This document shows, piece by piece, positions 54,377 to 63,102 of a stretch of DNA of 64,000 bases (positions are counted from its first letter, which is position 1; each line of letters opens with the position of its first letter). Under the pieces are notes generated by a model. The model saw only the letters and a list, made by a program, of their open reading frames with translations. It was not told where the DNA came from and searched no databases. Source of the stretch: Chryseobacterium paridis (lineage in GTDB: Bacteria > Bacteroidota > Bacteroidia > Flavobacteriales > Weeksellaceae); NCBI RefSeq assembly GCF_016595215.1, contig NZ_JAENHK010000001.1:496001-560000 (forward strand). Direction: 5' to 3'. Both the position numbers and the translations under genes were made by a program.

Positions 54377-55708
54377 ATGTATACTTTTTCACCAAAATTA
54401 AAATCAACTTCTATAATACTGCTTGTTGTAGGTTTAGTTCTATTTGGTATTGGTTTTTTCTTGAACAAAGGAATCAGCACAGAAAAAATTGAACAGATGA
54501 TGGAAGCTGTTCATGCTTCAGGTCATAATGCTCCTACACACTCAAGTGAGATGGTAGGTCCTCAGGATCATGCTGCTCATTTAGAACATGCAGAATTACA
54601 GGTTCACAACCAACCTTTAGCATCTCTACACTTTGTAGCTGTGTTTTTCTTTGGAGTAAGTTGTGCAGTATTATTTTTCTACTGTATTCAGCATGCTGCT
54701 CACGCAGGTTGGCCAATCATTATTACAAGAGTAATGGAAGCTATTGCTTCTTATATTCCATATGGAGGAGCTATTTTGATTATCCTTATGCTATTAAATA
54801 TCTTCCACCAAGGACACCTTTTTCACTGGATGGATCCGGATTTAACAGATCCTAATTCAGCGCATTTTGATGTCATATTATTTGAAAAGAAAAGATTCTT
54901 AAACATACCTTTTTATGCATTCAGAACTTTCTTATATGTAATTGGAGCATCTTTCTTTGCATGGAAACTGAAAGCTCAATCTAAGAAAGTAGATGATACA
55001 AAATCAAAAGTAGAGTATCAATTTCTTTACAGATGGGCAGTAGGATATATCGTATTCTTCGGATTCTGTTCAGCTGCTTGGGCTTGGGATTGGTTGATGT
55101 CTATTGACCCTCACTGGTATTCTACAATGTATATCTGGTATTCTATGGTAAGTTGTCTTTCTAGTGGTATTGCTGTGATTATTTTGATCAGTGTATATCT
55201 TAAGAAAAATGGATTCTTACCTCAGTTCAATGATAATCACTTACACGATCTTGGAGTATTCCTTTTCGCTACAAGTATGCTTTGGACGTACACATGGTTT
55301 GCACAGTTTATGCTTTATTGGTATGCAAACGTACCAGAGGAGGTTAACTACTTCTTTGGAAGATTCCAACACTATTCGCCAACATTCTTGCCAATGTTAA
55401 TTATCAACTTCCTATTACCTTTATTAGTATTAGTAAGTAGTAGCATTAAGAGAAACTACAAAGTAGTTACTGTAATGGCAGTGGTTGTTATTTTAGGACA
55501 TATTTTAGATTACTTCAATATGGTAATGCCTGGAACGGTTGGACCATACTGGAAAACTCCTGAAGTATTCATCTTAATACTAGGATCTATCCTATTTATA
55601 GTTGGGTTGTTCATGTTTACTGTAATGACAGCATTATCTAAACTGAAACTAATTCCTACAGGAAACCCTTTCTTACACGAATCTGAAATTTATGAGTATC
55701 CTTTCTAA
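54377..55708 (+). CDS. actF: Alternative complex III subunit F, second quinone-binding membrane subunit
   Basis: 443 residues with about ten TM helices, distantly like ActC/NrfD. The first periplasmic loop (about 35-75) is His-rich (HASGHNAPTHSSEM, QDHAAHLEHAEL). Conserved parts include FHQGHLFHWMDPDLTDPNS, CSAAWAWDWLMSIDPHWYST and FAQFMLYWYANVPEEVNYF. Last gene of the operon, closed by a strong terminator, so no cytochrome oxidase genes are co-transcribed. Confidence 0.95.
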   Translation: MYTFSPKLKSTSIILLVVGLVLFGIGFFLNKGISTEKIEQMMEAVHASGHNAPTHSSEMVGPQDHAAHLEHAELQVHNQPLASLHFVAVFFFGVSCAVLFFYCIQHAAHAGWPIIITRVMEAIASYIPYGGAILIILMLLNIFHQGHLFHWMDPDLTDPNSAHFDVILFEKKRFLNIPFYAFRTFLYVIGASFFAWKLKAQSKKVDDTKSKVEYQFLYRWAVGYIVFFGFCSAAWAWDWLMSIDPHWYSTMYIWYSMVSCLSSGIAVIILISVYLKKNGFLPQFNDNHLHDLGVFLFATSMLWTYTWFAQFMLYWYANVPEEVNYFFGRFQHYSPTFLPMLIINFLLPLLVLVSSSIKRNYKVVTVMAVVVILGHILDYFNMVMPGTVGPYWKTPEVFILILGSILFIVGLFMFTVMTALSKLKLIPTGNPFLHESEIYEYPF

Positions 55709-55731
55709 GGACTTGTAACAAGATAAAATAT

Positions 55732-55767
55732 AAAAAAGACTGATTATTTAGTAATCAGTCTTTTTTT
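55732..55767 (+). terminator. Terminator of the alternative complex III operon
   Basis: GACTGATTA pairs with TAATCAGTC, extended by A/T pairs, loop TTTAG, then seven T. Confidence 0.92.
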
Positions 55768-55859
55768 ATGTAAAAAATTTAACTTTTTGTGCAACCTTTT
55801 TAAAAGTTTGATGTCTTATAAATAAAGCCCGTAATATAAATCTTCAAAATCGACTATTT

Positions 55860-56882
55860 ATGAAAAGAAATTATTTATTACAAATCCTATTTATACTGTT
55901 ATTCAACTTTATCAATGCACAGACAATTACTTTTATTTCCGAAAAAAATAATAAGCCTCTACCGAAAGTTTCTGTTTTTGGAAAGGATGGAAGCATCTTA
56001 GCGTATTCAGATATTGATGGAAAAATAGATAAACAAGCCCTAACTCCATCCCAGGAAAAATTTCAATTGGTCTATGATAACTACCCCGTAGCAACACTCT
56101 CCTATTCTGAAATTGATCATGATATTATAAAATTAAATGACCAGCTAAAGGAGATTGAGACCGTAGTCATTAAAAATAATAAACCAGCGAAATACATTGT
56201 TATCAAAGGAAATTTCAACTCTTATGTCACACTAAATAATAAATTAAATTGCTATGCAGATGGTGTTGTAACTTATATATTTGATAATAAAACTAAAAAA
56301 CTAAAGAGCACCAACGCAGAGCAATATAGAATTTACAGGCTGACAGATCCTAAAAACGAAAAAAAACAAACATCTGCATGGGATTATGGTAACTCATTAA
56401 ATCTCCCCAAACTAAAAAAAATAGGAAACCCCGATGAATATAAAAATAAGGTAAACATTATAAAAGAATTAAAAGGAGACAAAAAAGATCAAATAGAAAT
56501 CTCTGGTGAAGCATTACAGGAAAAAGAGTTTGCATTCTTTGGTTTCCGTTTTTATGATATAAGAACAATTGTAAACCTTTCTTTCGAAAAGGGATCTGAA
56601 AAAGGACTGAAAGATTTTCTGGAATATAATGATCGGGTTTTTATTAAAATAAAACATAAAAGTGAACCAGAATACAACCAAATTCAATCTTATACTAACT
56701 TCTATCCTACTGAGATCTCTTTTGATAATAATGATGATATTGAAAGAGTGAAATTTGATAAAGATAATAGCAACTACAAAACACAATATTGGCAAGATCC
56801 TTCATTTCCCAATATGCAAAGTGTGTTCAGCTCATTTTTTAAAGATGATCTGAAAGAGCAGGAAAATAAAACCAAAAAATAG
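55860..56882 (+). CDS. Exported protein of unknown function, carboxypeptidase-regulatory-like start
   Basis: 340 residues, signal peptide 1-20 ending INAQ. Residues about 22-110 look like a carboxypeptidase-D regulatory-like/TonB-plug-style beta-sandwich (ITFISEKNNKPLPKVSVFG, LAYSDIDGKIDKQAL, LKEIETVVI). The rest (about 115-330) has alternating beta strands with many Lys/Asp/Asn (YADGVVTYIFDNKTKKLK, GFRFYDIRTIVNLSFEKGSE). I do not recognise this second domain. The GLPGLI gene starts 30 bases after it, and similar exported proteins often travel together in flavobacteria, so a common operon is likely. Confidence 0.82.
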   Translation: MKRNYLLQILFILLFNFINAQTITFISEKNNKPLPKVSVFGKDGSILAYSDIDGKIDKQALTPSQEKFQLVYDNYPVATLSYSEIDHDIIKLNDQLKEIETVVIKNNKPAKYIVIKGNFNSYVTLNNKLNCYADGVVTYIFDNKTKKLKSTNAEQYRIYRLTDPKNEKKQTSAWDYGNSLNLPKLKKIGNPDEYKNKVNIIKELKGDKKDQIEISGEALQEKEFAFFGFRFYDIRTIVNLSFEKGSEKGLKDFLEYNDRVFIKIKHKSEPEYNQIQSYTNFYPTEISFDNNDDIERVKFDKDNSNYKTQYWQDPSFPNMQSVFSSFFKDDLKEQENKTKK

Positions 56883-56911
56883 TATGATGCATCTTGAAAT
56901 CCCTTCCGAAA

Positions 56912-57775
56912 ATGAAAAAAATAATACAAATTATTCTAATTTCTCTTTTCACCATAACATTTGCTCAAAATAAGACGAACAGATTTTTCTACGAGCTTAC
57001 CTTCAAACCCAATAAGGATTCGGCGAATACAGAAAAAGAAATGATGATTTTAGATACAGATGGAGATCAATCTGTTTATCAATCCTACGAACTTGTGGTA
57101 TTGGACTCAATTTTAAATACAATGCTTGACAAAACTGAAAAGGCAGGACTTTTTGCAGACTTTAGTAAAATGCCGCAACAAAAACCAGCAAGCTTTTCAC
57201 ATCGCATTCTTAAAATCTACCCGATAAGTAAAATAATGTATAAGGATAAAATATTTGAAAGCTCTTTTTTTTATTATGAAAACCCCAATTTTGACTGGAA
57301 AATTCTACCTGAAAAACAAAAAATAAGCTCCTATACTTCTCAAAAAGCAACTACCGAGTTTGGAAGTCGAAAATGGATTGCATGGTTTACTTCTGAAATC
57401 CCCATACAGGATGGGCCATATAAATTTTACGGATTACCTGGTTTAATCATAAAAATTGAAGATGAGCAAAACAATTTCTCCTGGGAGTTAAAAGGCAATG
57501 GAAAAATCAAGTCTATAAAGGATACATTGTATCTTGAGGATTTACAAAAATCTGGCTCAAAAGAAATCACCAAAGAGAAATTTTATGAAAATTTTGAAAA
57601 TTATAAGAAAGATCCTTTTTCAGAAACAAGACAAATGGCTTCTACTCTTCCGTCTGGTATAACCTTACCTGATGGCTCATCTATTCAGGAAGGAATGAGA
57701 GAAATAGAAAAAAGAGCTAAAGAGCACTTTAATAAATACAATAATCGCATAGAGATTATAGAAAAACAGAAATAA
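56912..57775 (+). CDS. GLPGLI-family exported protein
   Basis: 287 residues. The ATG at 56912 gives a clean signal peptide (MKKIIQIILISLFTITFAQ); an in-frame TTG six codons upstream is less likely. The family motif is intact in YKFYGLPGLIIKIEDEQNNF, preceded by WIAWFTSEIPIQDGPYKF. The beta-rich body fits the family (often annotated as GLPGLI, function unknown, about 250-300 residues, restricted to Bacteroidetes). Co-directional with the preceding exported protein. Confidence 0.9.
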   Translation: MKKIIQIILISLFTITFAQNKTNRFFYELTFKPNKDSANTEKEMMILDTDGDQSVYQSYELVVLDSILNTMLDKTEKAGLFADFSKMPQQKPASFSHRILKIYPISKIMYKDKIFESSFFYYENPNFDWKILPEKQKISSYTSQKATTEFGSRKWIAWFTSEIPIQDGPYKFYGLPGLIIKIEDEQNNFSWELKGNGKIKSIKDTLYLEDLQKSGSKEITKEKFYENFENYKKDPFSETRQMASTLPSGITLPDGSSIQEGMREIEKRAKEHFNKYNNRIEIIEKQK

Positions 57776-57864
57776 GCGCATCAAAAAATTATTCTTTTCC
57801 GTATTAGTCGGGTTGGTTAACGATGAAAATAAAAAATAAAAATTTCTATTAATAAAGGTTTTAG

Positions 57865-57872
57865 TAAATTTG
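57865..57872 (+). promoter_or_regulatory. -7 box before the lipoprotein-apt pair
   Basis: TAAATTTG, an exact consensus match, 18 bases before the ATG at 57890. Confidence 0.5.
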
Positions 57873-57889
57873 TAACAAACCGAATAAAA

Positions 57890-59083
57890 ATGAAAAAGTT
57901 TTCTCTTCTACTAATTTTCAGTTTATTGCTATTTACAGCATGTAAGAAAGATCATGTAGATGCTACGAGTACAAAAACTTTACAGTCAAGTATCAATGAT
58001 ATGGCTTCCAGCCTGTCAACTATTAAACAGATTAAGTTTAATGAAGCGCTTTATATCCTTAAAACATTTGGAGTAGACGCTGAAGGTGACGTAAATGAAG
58101 TCAAAGCTCTTGGCAAACTTATCAATGGGAAAAAAGTTCCTGAAATCCTAGCAATGGCTGATGAAGTTGCTCAAAAAAATAATATTGAGTGGGCAAGTAC
58201 AGCACCTCCTTCATTAGGAGAAATGAACATCTTTGGAGATGAAAAGGCAAAAGAAAGTGATCCTAATGATGTTAAGGCAAATTCATTAAGTATCATTACC
58301 AGACCATCCGCAGATGATGGAAATGGAGCAACTGCCATTCAAATCATCCCTAAACTAGTAGATAATGCAGGAAATCCAGTTACATTTACAGGTGCTGGCT
58401 TAGAAACAACTTTAGAAGTATTTAGTAATGGTGTAAAGCTTTCAACAGCTAAAAACCTAATGACTGATAATAATTTCAAAGGTTTTAATTTAAGATTTTC
58501 ATCGCTTTTGGCTTCAAAGGTGGTAGACAATAAAATAGATATTACGGTATCCGTTAAAACAACAGCCAAAACTTTTAAAATGTCCAAAATCGGATTGGAT
58601 GTGAATCCATCTGCATTAAAAGTTCCAGCTCCCCCTAAAACAGATTCTACAGCAGTAACTACAGATCCAAATGCGGTAATTGATCCTAATAACCCAACAG
58701 GAACAGTTCCTGTCCCTGCAGACCCTAATGCAACTCCGGCTCCAGCAACACCAAAACAACCTGTAGCTGATCCCAAAAATACAGTAAGTAAGTTTTTAAA
58801 TAATGTAAGTTCTCAAAATCTTAAAGCAGCGTTTGAAGCATCTAATAACCCAAGTTGGGGAAGTTATGAGTCTTTCGCAAATCCTACTTCTGGTTTCGGT
58901 TCTGTAAAAAATGTAACCGTTAAAAATATTACCTCCAATGCAACTAATGCTAATAACTCTAGTGTTAATGCAACGTATGACGTTACAGATAAAAACGGAA
59001 AAACAACTTCCCTGAAAGTTACTTTTGGGCTTAAGAACGTAAACGGAGACTGGAAAATTTCCAGCTACAAAATAAATCCATAA
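57890..59083 (+). CDS. Two-domain lipoprotein, DUF6694-like N-terminus
   Basis: 397 residues, signal with lipobox LLLFTAC (Cys18). Residues about 25-105 (TKTLQSSINDMASSLSTIKQ, LGKLINGKKVPEILAMADE) resemble the short lipoprotein family I recall as DUF6694. A middle beta domain follows (about 130-235, TRPSADDGNGATAIQIIP). Then comes a Pro/Ala/Asp-rich linker (about 240-298) and a C-terminal NTF2-like/DUF4878-like domain (about 300-397) ending VNGDWKISSYKINP. The stop TAA abuts the apt ATG with no gap. The function is not known. Confidence 0.85.
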   Translation: MKKFSLLLIFSLLLFTACKKDHVDATSTKTLQSSINDMASSLSTIKQIKFNEALYILKTFGVDAEGDVNEVKALGKLINGKKVPEILAMADEVAQKNNIEWASTAPPSLGEMNIFGDEKAKESDPNDVKANSLSIITRPSADDGNGATAIQIIPKLVDNAGNPVTFTGAGLETTLEVFSNGVKLSTAKNLMTDNNFKGFNLRFSSLLASKVVDNKIDITVSVKTTAKTFKMSKIGLDVNPSALKVPAPPKTDSTAVTTDPNAVIDPNNPTGTVPVPADPNATPAPATPKQPVADPKNTVSKFLNNVSSQNLKAAFEASNNPSWGSYESFANPTSGFGSVKNVTVKNITSNATNANNSSVNATYDVTDKNGKTTSLKVTFGLKNVNGDWKISSYKINP

Positions 59084-59620
59084 ATGGCTTCACAAGAATT
59101 AATTCAACAATTAGAAAATACCATTGAAAACGTCCCTGATTTTCCTATTCCGGGAATCCAGTTTAAAGACATTTCACCCATTTTTTTAAATCCAAAATTA
59201 TATGAAGATGTAATTGAAGATCTTGTGAAATTCAGCAAAGGAAAGATAGATGCTGTTTGTGGGATTGAAAGCCGCGGATATCTTTTCGGAATTGCGATCG
59301 CTGTTGCTCTGGAGGTTCCATTTATTCTTATCAGAAAAAAAGGTAAACTTCCTCCTCCCATTATTTCAGAAAAATATGATCTCGAATATGGAAGCGCAGA
59401 AATAGAAACGCGTGAAGGACAGATAAAGAAAGGACAACGAATTCTCATTCATGATGACTTATTGGCAACTGGAGGGACAACCGAAGCTGCGGCAAAATTA
59501 GTTGAAAAACAAGGTGCTAAAGTAACTCAGTTTAGTTTTTTAACCGCTTTAAAGGATTTAAATGGTGATGAAAAACTGAAAAAATTCAATGCGGAAATCT
59601 ATCATATTTTAGAATATTAA
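59084..59620 (+). CDS. apt: Adenine phosphoribosyltransferase
   Basis: Salvages adenine with PRPP to AMP. 178 residues. Family motifs are IENVPDFPIPGIQFKDISPI (N-terminal hood), DAVCGIESRGYLFG, FILIRKKGKLPPP, the flexible loop YDLEYGSAEIE, and the PRPP loop ILIHDDLLATGGTTEAAAK. ATG follows the lipoprotein stop directly, so it probably depends on read-through from that gene. Confidence 0.96.
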   Translation: MASQELIQQLENTIENVPDFPIPGIQFKDISPIFLNPKLYEDVIEDLVKFSKGKIDAVCGIESRGYLFGIAIAVALEVPFILIRKKGKLPPPIISEKYDLEYGSAEIETREGQIKKGQRILIHDDLLATGGTTEAAAKLVEKQGAKVTQFSFLTALKDLNGDEKLKKFNAEIYHILEY

Positions 59621-59638
59621 ATAATACATTCAAAGTAT

Positions 59639-59669
59639 TTTGTAAATCCCTCAGAAACAATTAAATTTG
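59639..59669 (+). promoter_or_regulatory. Promoter of the TPR-ribH genes
   Basis: TTTG at 59639-59642, a 19-base spacer, TAAATTTG at 59662-59669. Both boxes and the spacing are canonical. The ATG is 22 bases after the -7 box. Confidence 0.72.
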
Positions 59670-59690
59670 CAATTCAATTTTTAAGAATTT

Positions 59691-60398
59691 ATGGCAAAAC
59701 TTGCAAAGAATGCTCAAAAAGAGCAAGAAGGTAAAGAAACAGTGGAATTTTTTAAAGATCTTGACAGAGAGGCTTTAAACACAGAAAGATTCCTTGAAAA
59801 GTACTCAAAACCACTAGGTATTGTTTTTGGGGCTTTGATTTTGGGAGTTTTAGGATTTTTCGCCTACAAACAATTTGTTGTTGCTCCTCAAAACGCTGAA
59901 GCAGTAAAAACATTCCTTGCCGCACAAAAAAATCTTACTGAAGGTAAAGATAAAGAAGCTTTAGGAGGAAAATCTGCTGCAAACCCAGGTTTTGTAGGAA
60001 CTTACAATGATTTTTCTTCTACTGAAATAGGTAAACTTGCTGCTTATAATGCTGGTTTATTAAAATTCAAAGAAGGAAAATTTCAGGAAGCTTATGATCT
60101 TTTAGATAAATTTTCATCAGATAATAAAACATTAATGGCGATGAAGTATGGGGCTATGGCTGATGCTAAATCTGGTCTTAACAAAAATGATGAGGCTTTA
60201 ACATTGCTGGACAAAGCTGCTACAACTTCATCTGATCCTTATACTTCTTATTATTTTACAAGAAAAGCAGGTATCGTTGCTTTAGGATTAAAGAAAGATG
60301 CAGATGCTAAAAAATACTTTTCAACTATTGACGAAAAATATCAGGACTACGACAACGGAATGTCTGATTCTTATATTGAAATGACTAAATATTATTAA
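59691..60398 (+). CDS. Membrane-anchored tetratricopeptide-repeat protein
   Basis: 235 residues. A charged cytoplasmic N-terminus (about 1-40), one TM helix (about 43-63, PLGIVFGALILGVLGFFAY), then a periplasmic helical domain of TPR-like pairs (LAAYNAGLLKFKEGKFQEAY, MADAKSGLNKNDEALTLLDK, ADAKKYFSTIDEKYQDYDNG). The layout is like YfgM/ancillary SecYEG proteins, but the similarity is only in architecture. Its stop is three bases from ribH; this pairing is common in flavobacteria. Confidence 0.87.
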   Translation: MAKLAKNAQKEQEGKETVEFFKDLDREALNTERFLEKYSKPLGIVFGALILGVLGFFAYKQFVVAPQNAEAVKTFLAAQKNLTEGKDKEALGGKSAANPGFVGTYNDFSSTEIGKLAAYNAGLLKFKEGKFQEAYDLLDKFSSDNKTLMAMKYGAMADAKSGLNKNDEALTLLDKAATTSSDPYTSYYFTRKAGIVALGLKKDADAKKYFSTIDEKYQDYDNGMSDSYIEMTKYY

Positions 60399-60401
60399 AA
60401 A

Positions 60402-60920
60402 ATGGCAACAGTTAATCTTTCCGATTACAAGCCACTTAATATAACTAATGCCGAGGATTTTTCTATCGGCATTGTTTTTTCTGAGTGGAATGACTTTGTA
60501 ACTTACAATCTTCGTGATGCAGCTTTAGAAATCCTTGAAAAAGAAGGGGTAAAAAAAGAAAATATAAAACTTTTTACAGTTCCTGGAGCATTTGAATTAA
60601 ACTACGCAAGCATGCAATTATGCAAAGAACGAAAATTCGATGCCGTAATTGCAATAGGATGTATTATCCGAGGAGAAACACCTCATTTTGATTTCGTATC
60701 TTCGGCTGTAGCACAGGGAATTAAAGACTGTAATATTTTAACCGATACTCCAACTATCTTTTGTGTACTTACAGATGACACCAAAGAACAGTCTATTGCC
60801 CGTAGCGGAGGCGATTTAGGCAATAAAGGAGTAGAAGCTGCAGTTACAGCTCTAAGAATGATAGATTTCAAAAAGAAACTATCTGACAAGAAGACTAATA
60901 TAGGTTTTGGAAATTCTTAA
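60402..60920 (+). CDS. ribH: 6,7-dimethyl-8-ribityllumazine synthase
   Basis: Penultimate riboflavin step: condenses the pyrimidine intermediate with dihydroxybutanone phosphate. 172 residues. Motifs are IVFSEWNDFVTYNL, FTVPGAFELNYASMQLC, IAIGCIIRGETPHFDFVSSA (catalytic His in the PHFD position) and TPTIFCVLTDDTKEQSIARS. The usual GNKGVEAA follows near the C-terminus. Co-transcribed with the TPR gene three bases upstream; other rib genes are not in the window. Confidence 0.96.
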   Translation: MATVNLSDYKPLNITNAEDFSIGIVFSEWNDFVTYNLRDAALEILEKEGVKKENIKLFTVPGAFELNYASMQLCKERKFDAVIAIGCIIRGETPHFDFVSSAVAQGIKDCNILTDTPTIFCVLTDDTKEQSIARSGGDLGNKGVEAAVTALRMIDFKKKLSDKKTNIGFGNS

Positions 60921-60932
60921 TATCTTATCACT

Positions 60933-63011
60933 ATGTATCCTCAAAAAATAAAACCATTCTTATACCTGGGATTTTTTTATCTCATCGTATCATTGATTGT
61001 ACGGATAGTATTCTTTTTTCATCCGATAACTACAGCCCATTTTGGCTTTTTTGAGGTACTGAAAGTCTTGGTAATAGGGATCGCTAATGATGTTTTTGTT
61101 TTCATTTTAGCAAGTACATTTTTGGCTCTATACTTTCTATTTCTTTCTGATTCGAAATATAAAAAACCATATGGACACACAATATTAGGAGCATTAGTGC
61201 TCCTTTTTTTCTACATTCTCCTTATTCCTAATAATATTTTCAAGCAATATGGAGGATCTATAGCAGAAGTTGCTCTTGCTTTTATCGGGTTGAAAATCAT
61301 CTGCTTTGCATTAATGCTTTTTCTTCCCTCTAAAAGAATTAAGATCCGAAATACTCTGTACTTTATTACCTTATTTTTATACGTATTGCTTATTGTTTTT
61401 AACGCAGTTAGTGAATACTTCTTTTATAATGAATTTGGACTGCGATATAATTTCATTGCTGTAGACTATCTAATTTACACTAATGAAGTAATTGGAAACA
61501 TCATGGAAAGCTATCCGGTAGTACCTTTGTTTCTGATTATATTTGCTATTACAACAGCTATCACATGGGTTATTTATAAGAAAACAAAAGATGAACTTAA
61601 AAGTTTACCCAATTTCAAACAGAAATTGGTCTTATTGGGCTCCTTTATTTTACTTGTTGGAATCAGCTTAGTCTGTTTAGGTGTTACAACACAAATAAAA
61701 TCATCGAATGTATTTGCTGAAGAAATTGAAGCGAACGGATTTCCTAAGTTCTATTGGGCATTTACTCACAATGAATTAGATTATTTCCAGTTTTATCCCC
61801 AGATAGATCAAAAGCAGGCTGAAAGTAATTTTTTGAGCCAGTTTTCCGCTCCCCTTTTAACAAGAAATGTTACTTCAGAACAGCCTGAACTTAAAAAAAA
61901 TGTAGTTCTGATATCTATAGAAAGTCTATCTGCCGAATTTATGCAGCATTATGGAAACGAACAGAAAATAACACCTTTCTTAGATAGTCTTGCTGATCGT
62001 TCCATCTTATTTACCAACTTGTATGCAACCGGAAACAGAACAGTTCGTGGCCTTGAAGCACTGACACTTTGTATTCCACCAACAGCTGGAGAAAGTATTA
62101 TTAAAAGAGAAAATAACAAAAATAAATTCACCACGGGAAGCATTTTCAAATCCAAAGGGTATGATGTGAAATTCTTATATGGAGGATATAGCTATTTTGA
62201 TAATATGCAGGATTTCTTCGCAGGTAACGGATATGGAATTGTTGATCGAAATAATTTTAAACCGGAAGAAATCACTTTCGCCAATGTCTGGGGAGTTGCC
62301 GATGAGGATATGGCGAAAAAAGCAATTCAGGTAATGAATGCTGAATCAAAATCTGGTAAACCGTTTTTCAATCATTGGATGACTGTTTCTAATCACAGAC
62401 CTTTTACTTATCCAAATGGAAGAATAGATATTCCTGGAGACGCTAAATCCAGAGAAGGGGGCGTAAAATATACCGACTATTCACTTCGCAAGTTTTTTGA
62501 AATGGCTAAAAAACAAGATTGGTATAAAAATACGGTCTTCGTTATTGTAGCGGATCATTGTGCATCAAGCGCTGGAAGTACGGAGTTACCAATGGATAAA
62601 TACAGAATCCCTGCAATGGTTTTCTCAGAAGAATTTATCCAGCCTCAAAAATTTGATAAACTCATGTCTCAGATAGATCTAATGCCAACAGTTTTGGGAT
62701 TGCTCAACTTTAACTATCAATCTAAGTTTTTGGGACAGGATGTCTTTAAGAAGGAGTTTCAGTCTAAAGCATACATTGCGACCTATCAGGATCTAGGCTT
62801 TGTAAAGGATGGGTATTTAACTGTAATTTCTCCGGTAAAAAAAATAAAACAATATACTCTTTCTCAAAAGCAAGATAAGCTGACTCCTGAATTTAGTATT
62901 TACTATGATGAAAAGCTGCTAAAAGAAACTAACAAAAAGATTGTTGACGATGCTATTTCTGCATATCAGTCTACTTCTTATTGGTTAAAGAATAATCAGC
63001 TTAACCGCTAA
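60933..63011 (+). CDS. LTA-synthase-like membrane sulfatase/phosphotransferase
   Basis: 692 residues. Five TM helices (about 8-230) are followed by an alkaline-phosphatase-superfamily domain in the periplasm. Key sites are VVLISIESLSAEFM (metal acid), ATGNRTVRGLEALTL (nucleophile Thr), FFNHWMTVSNHRPFTYP and VFVIVADHCASSAG (metal Asp/His). In Gram-positive LtaS this fold adds glycerol phosphate to teichoic acid. In a Gram-negative bacterium the likely job is transfer of phospho-alcohol groups to lipids or glycans. It follows ribH by 12 bases and may be read with it. Confidence 0.92.
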   Translation: MYPQKIKPFLYLGFFYLIVSLIVRIVFFFHPITTAHFGFFEVLKVLVIGIANDVFVFILASTFLALYFLFLSDSKYKKPYGHTILGALVLLFFYILLIPNNIFKQYGGSIAEVALAFIGLKIICFALMLFLPSKRIKIRNTLYFITLFLYVLLIVFNAVSEYFFYNEFGLRYNFIAVDYLIYTNEVIGNIMESYPVVPLFLIIFAITTAITWVIYKKTKDELKSLPNFKQKLVLLGSFILLVGISLVCLGVTTQIKSSNVFAEEIEANGFPKFYWAFTHNELDYFQFYPQIDQKQAESNFLSQFSAPLLTRNVTSEQPELKKNVVLISIESLSAEFMQHYGNEQKITPFLDSLADRSILFTNLYATGNRTVRGLEALTLCIPPTAGESIIKRENNKNKFTTGSIFKSKGYDVKFLYGGYSYFDNMQDFFAGNGYGIVDRNNFKPEEITFANVWGVADEDMAKKAIQVMNAESKSGKPFFNHWMTVSNHRPFTYPNGRIDIPGDAKSREGGVKYTDYSLRKFFEMAKKQDWYKNTVFVIVADHCASSAGSTELPMDKYRIPAMVFSEEFIQPQKFDKLMSQIDLMPTVLGLLNFNYQSKFLGQDVFKKEFQSKAYIATYQDLGFVKDGYLTVISPVKKIKQYTLSQKQDKLTPEFSIYYDEKLLKETNKKIVDDAISAYQSTSYWLKNNQLNR

Positions 63012-63027
63012 ATGATCATTGAGGTAT

Positions 63028-63035
63028 TATTTTTG
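63028..63035 (+). promoter_or_regulatory. -7 box of the zinc peptidase gene
   Basis: TATTTTTG, an exact consensus match, 67 bases before the ATG at 63103. It implies a leader of about 60 bases. Confidence 0.4.
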
Positions 63036-63102
63036 AGTATGTTTTAAAAATAATATCCACATATCAATATTAGTTTTAAATTTACTTATAAAATTATTTA
63101 CT

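Noticed and set aside
58339..58776. Gly/Val-rich antisense frame in the two-domain lipoprotein gene
   Set aside because: Composition is the mirror of the Pro/Asp/Ala linker; no independent signals.
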